Shown in pieces: positions 26,569-34,757 of a DNA stretch of 64,000 nucleotides (positions are counted from its first letter, which is position 1; every line of letters starts with the position of its first letter). A program made the position numbers and the translations under genes. This DNA comes from CAVTJL01 sp963752325. Lineage in GTDB: Bacteria; Pseudomonadota; Alphaproteobacteria; Geminicoccales; Geminicoccaceae. The notes beneath the pieces are model-generated. The model saw nothing but the letters and a program-made list of their open reading frames with translations. It searched no databases and had not been told where the DNA came from. The stretch covers positions 124,001 to 188,000 of the forward strand of contig CAVVXU010000006.1 in the NCBI GenBank assembly GCA_963752325.1, read 5' to 3'.

Positions 26569-28498
26569 ATGGCGGTAGCAGCCGCGCCTGCCAGGGACGA
26601 GTCCGACGAGCAGCACGGGCTCGGGCGGCTCGGCCTCGTGGCGCTCGGCATCGTCTTCGGCGATATCGGCACGAGCCCGCTCTACGCTTTCCGCCAGTCC
26701 CTCCTGGCCGTGGGCAGCGGTGCGCCCGGGCCCGCCGAGGTGCTGGGCCTCCTCTCCCTGATCTTCTGGGCCTTGATCCTCGTCATCTCGGTCAAGTACC
26801 TCCTTCTCGTGCTGCGCGCCGACAATGACGGCGAGGGCGGCATTCTGGCCCTTTTGGCCCTGCTCGATCCCTGGCCCAGGCGCGGCAAGGCCGGCAGGCC
26901 CCTGCTGGTGGTGGTCGGTCTCTTCGGGGCGGCCCTCCTCTATGCCGACGGCATGATCACGCCCGCCATCTCGGTGCTGAGCGCGGTCGAGGGTGTGAGC
27001 GTCGTGACGAGCGCCCTCGAGCCCCTGGTCCTGCCCCTCACGATCGCCGTCCTCGTGCTCCTGTTTGCGCTCCAGCGGCACGGCACGGCGGCGATCGGCA
27101 CGGTCTTCGGCGTGGTGATGGTCCTCTGGTTCGCGGCCCTGGGCCTGCTGGGCATCTTGGGCATCCTCAAGGAGCCGGTCGTGCTCCGGGCGCTGAGCCC
27201 GCTTTGGGCGCTCGAGTTCCTGGCGAGATTCCCGTTCGGCGGCTTCCTCGCCCTGGGGGCGGTCTTCCTGGCCGTGACTGGCGGCGAGGCGCTCTATGCC
27301 GACATGGGCCACTTGCGGCGCGGGCCGATCCGCCTTGCCTGGTTCGCGCTCGTGCTGCCGAGCCTGATGCTGAACTATCTGGGGCAGGGAGCCCACGTCC
27401 TGGCGACCGATGGGGGCATCGGCCATCCATTCTTCGATCTCGTGCCCCGCCTCTTCCTGATCCCCGTCGTGATCCTGGCGACCGTCGCCACGATCATCGC
27501 CTCGCAGGCCGTGGTGTCGGGGGCCTTCTCGCTGACCCGCCAGGCCATCCAGCTCCGCCAGCTTCCGCCGATGACGATCGTCCAGACCTCGTCAAAGGCG
27601 CTGGGCCAGATCTACATGCCGCTGGTCAACTGGCTGCTCATGGCGGCGGCGGTGCTGCTGGTCCTCACCTTCAGGTCGTCGAGCGCGCTCGCCGCGGCCT
27701 ACGGCATCGCCATCTCGACGACGATGCTGATCACGACCGTTCTGCTCTTCTTCGTCATGCGCGAGCGCTGGCGCTGGTCGCCCTGGCTCGCCGGCGGCGT
27801 GGCGGCCGGCTTCGGGCTCATCGACTGCGTCTTCGTGGCGGCCAATCTCCTGAAGATCCCCGATGGCGGCTGGGTGCCGCTGGTCGTGGCGGGGGCGTGT
27901 TCATGGCGATGAGCCATCTGGCGCTACGGGGCCCGATCGCTCGGCATCGCCTCGTCGCACGAGACGGTGCCGCTCGAGGCGTTCCTCGAGGATATCCGCA
28001 AGAGCCAGCTGATACGTCTGCCGGGGACCGCGGTCTACCTGACCCGCCGCGACCAAGAGGCGCCGCCGATGCTGAAGCGTCTCGTCGACGAGCTGCACGC
28101 CGTCCACGAGCGCGGCATCCTCCTTACCGTCGTGACCGAGAACGTGCCGCGCGTCCGGTCAGCCGATCGCATCGAGATCCTGAACCTGCCCGACGGCTTC
28201 TGGCGCATCACCCTGCACTACGGCTTCATGCAGGTGCCGAACATCCCTGTGGCGCTGCGGCTCTGCGACTATCACGGCCTCAGCCTGGATCCCGATAAGG
28301 CTGTCTTCTTCCAGGGCTACGAGAGCGTTCTCCTATCCGGACTATGCGCCGGCGCTACGCTACTGGCGGGAACGGCTCTTCTCCGTCATGGCCCGCAATG
28401 CCGTCCGGGCGACGGCCACCTACAGCATTCCGCCGGATCGGCTGATCACGATCGGGCTGCCGGTGGCCGTGCGGCGCGGCGTCTCGGGCAAGCACTGA
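26569..28498 (+). pseudogene. kup: Kup low-affinity K+ transporter, frameshifted
   Basis: The reading frame from ATG 26569 shows the Kup signature GDIGTSPLYAF (about residues 28-38) and eleven to twelve membrane helices, then stops at 27912. The conserved continuation follows. GVFMAM is in a neighbouring frame, IWRYGARSLGIASSHETVPLEAFL is back in the original frame, and from about 28331 SYPDYAPALRYWRERLF to the stop at 28498 is in a third. The pattern fits one G missing in the GGGGG at 27891-27895, one C extra at 27914-27915 and an indel near 28325. The repaired protein would be about 640 residues, normal for Kup. The cytoplasmic tail is otherwise conserved. Confidence 0.85.
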
Positions 28499-28516
28499 GC
28501 GGAGGACTCGAAGCCC

Positions 28517-28901
28517 TCAGCGGGCGCGGGTCTCCGAGGGCGGGAAGTCGATGTGCAGATGGTTGCCATCGGGGTCCCAGAGATTGACCTGGGTGATGTT
28601 GAAGCCGGGAACGACGCTCGCCTTGTACTCGACCTTGCGCTCCTCGAGCCGCGCGATGAACTCATCCAGCCCCTCCGCGCCGATCGCGAAGTGCTCGAGC
28701 GTAGGCTCGCCGCCCGGTCGGCTGCTCGGCGACCTCGACCAGATGGACGATCGGCTTGTCGCCGCAATAGAGCCATGCGCCGCCGAACGGGAAGGGCGGT
28801 CGGGCGCCGGCGTGGAGGCCCAGAATGTCGCCGTACCAGTCGGCCAGCCGCTTCACGTCGCGTGTGCGAATGTTGACGTGGTCCAGCCCCTTCATCTTCA
28901 T
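28517..28901 (-). pseudogene. VOC/glyoxalase-fold protein, one frameshift
   Basis: Start ATG 28901 is preceded by GGGAGG. The N-terminal half (KGLDHVNIRTRDVKRLADWYGDILGL) and the C-terminal half (EPTLEHFAIGAEGLDEF to NLWDPDGNHLHIDFPP) are typical of a vicinal-oxygen-chelate protein with metal ligands His6 and a Glu/His near the end, but are in different frames. The shift is near 28709-28716, where one extra C in GGGCGG explains it. Repaired length is about 128 residues. The role (a dioxygenase, glyoxalase or resistance type) cannot be specified. It converges on kup. Confidence 0.75.
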
Positions 28902-28984
28902 GGTCGTCCTCCCGTCCATTTGTCATCTGCCCGGGAGTGTAGCAGAGCACCAGAGGTCGGGAAGGGCCCGCAGGAGCAGGGGGG

Positions 28985-29809
28985 ATGCGAATGGCCCGGG
29001 GAGGACTGGGCCGCCGTCGTCGGCAGCCTGCGGGCAGGCTATCGCGATCCCGAGCGGGTCGTGCTCGAGGGCTTCCACGCCCTGAAGCACGCGCTGCGCT
29101 TCGGCGCGATTGTCGAGCTGGCGCTCTGTGCCGACCGGCAGCGCGGCGCTCGACCTTGCCCGGCGCCTGGCACCCGATCTCGAGGATCGCTTGGCGGCCC
29201 TCCTGGTCGAGGTCGGGCCGGACGACCTGAAGGCGGCCTCTGTGCCGCCGCCGCCGACGGGCATTCTGGCGCTTGCCCGCCGACCGACCACCGATCTGCG
29301 GCTCTTGCTCGAGAGCAGCCGCCTGGACCGGTGCTTGCTGCTGGACCGGCCGGCCCATCTGGGCAATGTCGGTGCCGCGATCCGCGTGGCAGCAGCAGCG
29401 GGGCTCGCCGGCGTGCTGACGACTGGCCGGCACGATCCCTGGCACGCCTCGGCCGTCCGTGGGGCTGCTGGGCTTCACTTCGCGTTGCCGGTGCTGCAGG
29501 TTGAGACGCTGCCGGCCTCGACGCGCCCGCTCGTGGCCGTCGATCCCGAAGGTGTGCCGCTGCAGCCCGAGACCTTGCCCGACAACGCGATTCTTGCTTT
29601 CGGCAGCGAGAGGGACGGGCTCGATCCGGTGCTGCTGGCGTCGGGCTGCCATACGGGTGGCGCTGCCCATGCGGCCTGGCGTCTCCAGCCTCAATCTCGC
29701 CACCGCGGTGGCCGTTGTCGCCTACGCCCGGCTCTGGGCGCGGCGGAGCTCCATGCCGCTCAGCAGCGAGAGCGCCAGCGACCCCACCACCACGGCCGCG
29801 AACAGATAA
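28985..29809 (+). pseudogene. SpoU/TrmH-family RNA methyltransferase, three frameshifts
   Basis: Conserved pieces lie in order in different frames. EDWAAVVGSLRAGYRDPERVVLEGFHALKHALRFG is followed by ALDLARRLAPDLEDRL to RPAHLGNVGAAIRVAAAAG (SpoU motif 1, about 29340-29400), LAFGSERDGL (motif 2) and LPMRPGVSSLNLATAVAVVAYA (motif 3 with the SAM-knot Asn). The breaks are near 28998 (extra G in GGGG after the start), 29149 (extra G) and 29645 (extra base). Such enzymes 2'-O-methylate rRNA or tRNA ribose. The last 88 bp overlap the convergent PqiA-like gene, so the true C-terminus is uncertain. Confidence 0.72.
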
Positions 29810-30279
29810 AAGCCGCTCGCCACCGTGATCGTGCCGAGGCCTATGCCCTTGAAGCCCACCACGACGACGGCGACGAGAAAGACCTCGGCCATCGAGATCT
29901 TGGAGAGGATCGAGAGCGCCGTGATCCAGCGGGCTGCGCGATGGATCGGCACGCGGTACCAGAGCCAGAGGCCCGAGAAGGCTTTCGCGACCGGCGCCAC
30001 CATCGAGAACAGCACGACCAGGAGGCAGAGAACGCGGTCGGTGCCCCAGAGGATGCCGACGCCGCCCAAGATCGAGATCTCGCTACGGTCGAAAAAGAAG
30101 ATGCGCGTGCGCACGAGCGGCAGCCACCAGCCCACTGGCAGGAGGATGAGGGTGATGAGCAGGAGCGGCCCGATCAGATGAGCGAGCCCCGTGGCGCGGC
30201 CAGCGAGCGTCTGGGGATTGCGCGCGCGCAGCGGCGACGGCAGAAGGTGCCAGGGCATCGGGCGGCGGAGACTCCTCAT
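29722..30279 (-). CDS. paraquat-inducible protein A (PqiA) family membrane protein
   Basis: The 185-residue protein has four predicted membrane helices (for example GPLLLITLILLPVGWWLPLV and MAEVFLVAVVVVGF). It carries PqiA-family phrases: SKISMAEVFLVAVVVVGFKGIGLGTI, and the loop WYRVPIHRAARWIT. It represents one PqiA half-module without the N-terminal zinc ribbons; PqiA proteins pair with MCE proteins in lipid transport, but no MCE gene is nearby. It overlaps the end of the convergent RNA methyltransferase. Confidence 0.78.
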   Translation of the reverse strand: MRSLRRPMPWHLLPSPLRARNPQTLAGRATGLAHLIGPLLLITLILLPVGWWLPLVRTRIFFFDRSEISILGGVGILWGTDRVLCLLVVLFSMVAPVAKAFSGLWLWYRVPIHRAARWITALSILSKISMAEVFLVAVVVVGFKGIGLGTITVASGFYLFAAVVVGSLALSLLSGMELRRAQSRA

Positions 30280-30378
30280 GATCGAGATGGCCGAGTTGAC
30301 GCGAGCCTACAACGCGGCACCGATGCCTTGCGATCCTCGTGCTTGCGCGATGCTGGAGCTGCTGTCGGGGGCGGACCG

Positions 30379-31716
30379 ATGAGCGGGGAGCGGGCCGAGG
30401 GTGACATCAACAGCTCGCCCGGCCGCGAGGCCTGGCGGCGGGACGAGCTCGACGACGCCACGCGAGCGCTGCTCGATCAGGACGAGCAGGTCTTCCTGCG
30501 CCAGTCGCTTTCCACCCCTTGCCTCGATGTCGTCGAGCGGGCCGAAGGTGCCTGGCTCGTCGACGCGCAGGGTCGAAGGCTCCTGGATTTTCACGGCAAC
30601 AGCGTTCATCAGGTGGGCTTCGGGCACCCGCGGGTCGTCGAGGCCGTAAAGAAACAGCTCGACGCTCTACCTTTCGCGCCGCGCCGCTTCACCAACCGCG
30701 CGGCGATCGAGCTCGGCCGACGGCTGGCTGACCTTGCGCCGGGCAATCTCTCGAAGATCCTGCTGGCCCCATCCGGCACGGCCGCTATCGGCATGGCCGT
30801 GAAGCTCGTGCGCTACGCCACGGGCCGGCACAAGACGCTCTCGATGTGGGACAGCTTCCACGGCGCCTCGCTCGACGCCATCTCGATCGGCGGCGAGGCT
30901 CTCTTCCGGCAGGGCGTGGGCCCGCTTCTATCGGGTACCGAGCATGTCCCGCCGCCGACCCGAGGGCGCTGCCGCTTCGGCTGCACCGATGCCGAGCACA
31001 CCGGCTGCACGGACTATGTCGACTATGTCCTCGGCCGCGAGGGTGATTTCGGCGCGCTCATCGCCGAGCCAATGCGCTGGACCACGGTCGAGCCGCCGCC
31101 ACCCGGCTATTGGCGCCGGGTCCGGGAGATCTGCGACCGCCACGGCGTGCTCCTCGTCTTCGACGAGATCCCGAGCTGCCTCGGCCGCACCGGCACTATG
31201 TTCGCCTGCGGGCAGATGGACGCCGTGCCGGACATCCTCGTCATCGGCAAGGGGCTGGGCGGCGGCATCTGGCCCATGGCGGCCATGATCGCGGGCGAGG
31301 CGCTGGATGTAGCCCCCGACCGAGCGCTCGGCCACTACACCCATGAGAAAAGCTCGGTCGGCTGCGCTGCCGCGCTGGCCACCCTCGACGTGATCGAGGA
31401 GGAAGGGCTTTGTACGAGAGCGCAGGCGCTGGGCGCCCGAGCGCTGGCACGGCTCGAGGGGCTGAAGGACCGCTTCCCGCTCGCGACGGAGGCGCGTGGC
31501 ATGGGGCTCATGCTCGGCCTCGAGCTGCGGCGGGCGGACGGCTCACCCGCGGTGGAGGAGGCCGACCAGCTGATGTATCATTGCCTTGCCCGGGGCTTGA
31601 GCTTCAAGCTCGGCGGCGGCAACGTCGTGACCCTCTGTCCGCCGCTGACGATCTCGACGGACGAGCTGGATCAGGCCTTGGACATCCTGGAAAGCGGGCT
31701 CGTGGCGCTGGGCTAG
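30379..31716 (+). CDS. class III PLP-dependent enzyme, aminotransferase or hydroxy-aminoethylphosphonate lyase-like
   Basis: A fold-type I PLP enzyme of 445 residues: SGTAAIGMA binds the phosphate (132-140), the Asp of FDEIPS (about 262) contacts the ring nitrogen, and Lys291 in VIGKGLGGG forms the Schiff base. Its opening (EGDINSSPGREAW...FLRQSLSTPCLD) and HVPPP/RCRFGC stretch recall PbfA, the (R)-1-hydroxy-2-aminoethylphosphonate ammonia-lyase, more than ordinary ornithine or 4-aminobutyrate aminotransferases. No phosphonate gene is in the window, so a general aminotransferase remains possible. The start follows a 99 bp gap after the divergent pqiA-like gene. Confidence 0.8.
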   Translation: MSGERAEGDINSSPGREAWRRDELDDATRALLDQDEQVFLRQSLSTPCLDVVERAEGAWLVDAQGRRLLDFHGNSVHQVGFGHPRVVEAVKKQLDALPFAPRRFTNRAAIELGRRLADLAPGNLSKILLAPSGTAAIGMAVKLVRYATGRHKTLSMWDSFHGASLDAISIGGEALFRQGVGPLLSGTEHVPPPTRGRCRFGCTDAEHTGCTDYVDYVLGREGDFGALIAEPMRWTTVEPPPPGYWRRVREICDRHGVLLVFDEIPSCLGRTGTMFACGQMDAVPDILVIGKGLGGGIWPMAAMIAGEALDVAPDRALGHYTHEKSSVGCAAALATLDVIEEEGLCTRAQALGARALARLEGLKDRFPLATEARGMGLMLGLELRRADGSPAVEEADQLMYHCLARGLSFKLGGGNVVTLCPPLTISTDELDQALDILESGLVALG

Positions 31717-31798
31717 CCCTGGCCTCGGCCGCGCCGCGGTTGACCAGACCGGCGTTCCGGGCGACATCCGGGCTCATGACACCCGATGGGATGCGCCG

Positions 31799-32759
31799 AT
31801 GGAGCTGACCGCGGCCCTGTTGCGCGACGCGGCGCGCGAGGCCCTCGTCTCCGGCGCCTTCTTCCTGCCCGCCGAGCGGCGGAAGCGTCTCGACCGCTGG
31901 CTGAGGGGCCGGGAGGAGATGCGGCGCATCGAGGCCGCCGACATGGTCTGCGTCTCCTTCGGCAAGAGCGGGCGGACCTGGCTTGCGGGTCATGCTCTCG
32001 CGCTTCCTCCAGGTACGGCTGGGCCTGCCTGCCTCGGCCATGCTGGAGTTCGACAATCTCCACAAGCGCGACGCCAGGGCGCCCAAGGTCTATTTCAGCC
32101 ACGGCAACTATGTGCGCGACTATACGGGCGCATGGCGGAGCGTGGCGCCCTTCAAGGATGCGCGCGTCGTTCTGCTCGTCCGCGACCCGCGCGACGTCGC
32201 CGTCTCGCAATATTTCCAGTGGCGGTTCCGGATGCGGCCCTGGAAGAAGGTGCTGAACGACTATCCGGCGGCGGAGGATCTCTCCGTCTTCGACTTCCTG
32301 ATGCGGGCCGAGGGTGGCCTGCTGCCCAGGGTCGTCGACTTCCTCGAGATCTGGGAGGCGGGGCGGTCCCAGGTCCGCGATCTCCTGGTCGTGCGCTACG
32401 AGGACATGCGCGCCGACGCCGCCCGCGAGCTTCGTCGCGTCCTCGAGTTCATGCAGCAGAACCCCAAGGACGAGGAGATCGCCGAGGCCGTCGCCTTCGG
32501 CTCGCTCGAGAACATGAGGCGTCTGGAGGAGCAGGGCTCGAAGGGCTTCGTCGGCCGCCGCATGAAGCCCGGCAGCGCCGACAACCCGCAGTCCTTCAAG
32601 ACGCGGCGCGGCAAGGTCGGCGGTTGGCGCGACTATGTGAGCGAGGCCGAGGAGGCCGAGATCGAGGCCTTCATGCGCGCCCGGCCGAGGCCGCCCTTCG
32701 GCTATGGCGCTGCGCCGGTGGATCCCGCGCTGGATTCCACCACCTCGTCATCGGTATGA
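31799..32759 (+). pseudogene. sulfotransferase-domain protein, one frameshift
   Basis: The 5'-phosphosulfate-binding motif of PAPS sulfotransferases, GKSGRTWL (residues 55-62), lies in the first frame. The rest, with FSHGNYVRDY, the 3'-phosphate motif VLLVRDPRDVAVS and RRGKVGGWRDYVS, lies in the next. Removing one T of CTTG near 31982 joins them as SGRTWLRVMLSRFLQ. The repaired protein has about 319 residues. The acceptor is unknown; it follows the class III PLP enzyme by 82 bp in the same direction. Confidence 0.8.
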
Positions 32760-32843
32760 GAGAAGGCAGGTGAGCGGGCAGGCGAGCACGGAGGCCTGAC
32801 CTCAGCAGCCCAAGCAAGCATCGTCGATCACGGGAGGTCGCTC

Positions 32844-33614
32844 ATGCATGTCATCTGTCGCACGGCGGTCGGCGCAGCCGCGCTCGTCCTCGTCTCCTCG
32901 CCGCTCTATGCAGCGCCGCTCGCCGAGATCGAGCAGCAAGGCGTGCTCAGGGTGGGTCTCACGGGTGACTATCTGCCCTACTCAGGCCGCAACGCGGATG
33001 GCACCTTCTATGGCGCCGACGTCGTGATGGCCCAGTCGCTGGCAAAGGATCTGGGCGTGAAGCTCGAGATCGTGCCGACCACCTGGAAAGGTCTCGCCAC
33101 CGATCTCACCGCGGACAAGTTCGACGTCGCCATGGGCGGCATCACGGTGACGCCCGACCGTGCCGAGAAGGGCGATTTCTCGAGCGTGGTCTCGACGGAC
33201 GGGAAGCGGCCGATCGTGCGCTGCGCCGACAAGGAGCGCTACGTCTCCATCGAGGCGATCGACGAGCCGGGCGTGCGTGTGATCGTCAACCCGGGGGGCA
33301 CGAACCAGCGCTTCGCGGACACCAACTTCAAGGACGCCCATGTCGAGGTCTTCCCGGACAACACCAAGATCTTCGACGAGATCGCCGCCGGCGATGCCGA
33401 TGTGATGGTGACGGACGGGGCCGAGGTGGAGCTCCAGGTGCACCGGCATCAGGGCGTGCTCTGCGCGGCCGACGTCAAGGAGCCCTTCAACCACTTCGAC
33501 AAGGCCTACTGGATGACGAAGGATCCCGCCCTCAAGGCCGCCGTCGACAAGTGGCTGGCCCAGGCACAAGCCGATGGAACAGCCGAGAAGGCGCTGGCCG
33601 CCGGGATGCGCTGA
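32844..33614 (+). CDS. periplasmic cyclohexadienyl dehydratase-like protein (PheC type)
   Basis: A 256-residue exported protein (signal peptide 1-23, ending LYAA) with the periplasmic-binding-protein fold. The phrases GDYLPYS, MGGITVTPDRAEKGDFS, RCADKERY and especially GVRVIVNPGGTNQRFAD match PheC, which turns prephenate or arogenate into phenylpyruvate or phenylalanine in the periplasm. An ABC amino-acid binding protein is the alternative, but no permease or ATPase gene is adjacent. It stands alone, 84 bp after the sulfotransferase, with GGGAGG before the start. Confidence 0.78.
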   Translation: MHVICRTAVGAAALVLVSSPLYAAPLAEIEQQGVLRVGLTGDYLPYSGRNADGTFYGADVVMAQSLAKDLGVKLEIVPTTWKGLATDLTADKFDVAMGGITVTPDRAEKGDFSSVVSTDGKRPIVRCADKERYVSIEAIDEPGVRVIVNPGGTNQRFADTNFKDAHVEVFPDNTKIFDEIAAGDADVMVTDGAEVELQVHRHQGVLCAADVKEPFNHFDKAYWMTKDPALKAAVDKWLAQAQADGTAEKALAAGMR

Positions 33615-33635
33615 GCCGGAAGGCGGACAGGTCGG

Positions 33636-34628
33636 TCAGCCCTCGGGCGGCGGATAGCACCCCGCTTCCCGCGCTTTCAGCACCATGAGCGGGAGTAGGG
33701 TGTCGAGCGTCGGCGTGGGCACCCCGCTGGCGCGGGCGAGGTCCTGCACGATCGTCACCATGCTGTGGATCTCCATGGGCCGGCCGCGCTCGAGGTCCTG
33801 CAGGATGGATGGCTTGTGAACGGGCCGGCTGCCGGGCCTCGACAGCGCATCGAGGTCGATGCCGAGATCGTCGAAGCCATGTGCGGCTGCCACGGCTGCC
33901 GCCTCCTCGGCCAGCCGGCGGTTGATCGTGGCCGTCCCCGGATCCGCGACGATGTCGCTGGAACGGCATTCGCCCAGCACCGCCAGCGGCCCGCTGCCGA
34001 TGTTGCGGAGCAGCTTCTGCCACATTGCGGTTCGGATCTGTGGCGTGACCTCGATCTCAAAGCCTGCGTCGGAAAGCATGCTGCGGGCTGCCTCCGCGCG
34101 AGCCGTACCGCCTGCCGCGGGCTCCCCGAGCACGAACCTGTTCCTTGTGCCCTCATTGCGGATGACGCCGGGCTCGCTCACCTCGTTGGGCGAGTAGACG
34201 ACCATCCCGAGGCTGCGCTCGGGACCGATCAGCCGATGCAGGCTCTCGCCGGGGTCGAGCCGCGTGAGGTCGAGCGTCGGGCCGCCGGGGACGAAACCGG
34301 CCGCGTACCACCAAAATACCCCGTTCTGGGCGAACGCCACCGAAGTGTCGGGGCCGAGAAGGGGGGCGATCGAGCGCGCGACGGCCGGAAGCGCCGTGGT
34401 TTTTGTCGCAACGATCACGAGATCCTGGATGCCGAGCGCGCTCGGATCGTCGGTCGCTCTCGGATGCACCACGAAGCTCTCGTCCGGCGTCTCGAGCCTG
34501 AGGCCGTTTGCGAGGATGGCATGGAGGTGCGCCCCCCGCGCGACGATCGAGACCGGCTTACCCGATCGGGCAAGGCGTGCCGCCAAGTAGCCGCCGATGG
34601 CACCGGCGCCGAAGATACAGATCTGCAT
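33636..34628 (-). CDS. ketopantoate reductase (ApbA/PanE) family protein
   Basis: The 330-residue NADPH-dependent reductase has the dinucleotide motif GAGAIGG (residues 7-13), the VIVATKTTALP phrase, the catalytic lysine in MWQKLLRNIG (about 210-219) and the C-terminal KPSILQDLERGRPMEIHSM typical of the family. Members include 2-dehydropantoate 2-reductase for CoA synthesis as well as paralogues with other 2-oxo acid substrates. The setting, downstream of a corrinoid module on the same strand with a 129 bp gap, does not decide the substrate. Confidence 0.85.
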   Translation of the reverse strand: MQICIFGAGAIGGYLAARLARSGKPVSIVARGAHLHAILANGLRLETPDESFVVHPRATDDPSALGIQDLVIVATKTTALPAVARSIAPLLGPDTSVAFAQNGVFWWYAAGFVPGGPTLDLTRLDPGESLHRLIGPERSLGMVVYSPNEVSEPGVIRNEGTRNRFVLGEPAAGGTARAEAARSMLSDAGFEIEVTPQIRTAMWQKLLRNIGSGPLAVLGECRSSDIVADPGTATINRRLAEEAAAVAAAHGFDDLGIDLDALSRPGSRPVHKPSILQDLERGRPMEIHSMVTIVQDLARASGVPTPTLDTLLPLMVLKAREAGCYPPPEG

Positions 34629-34757
34629 GGGCGAAAAGCCTCCTCGAGGCGATGCGCCGACCGCCTTCCTCTACGCTATGGAACGGCTCTAAGGACAAGC
34701 GGCCAGGGAGGGAAGGGCGAAGAGCGGACGAGGTTGATCCGGCGTCCTGACGAGGAG

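Noticed and set aside
29110..31716. An 868-residue plus-strand protein covering the methyltransferase and the class III PLP enzyme
   Set aside because: Its middle part is antisense to the pqiA-like gene and has no family similarity; the PLP enzyme has its own start at 30379.
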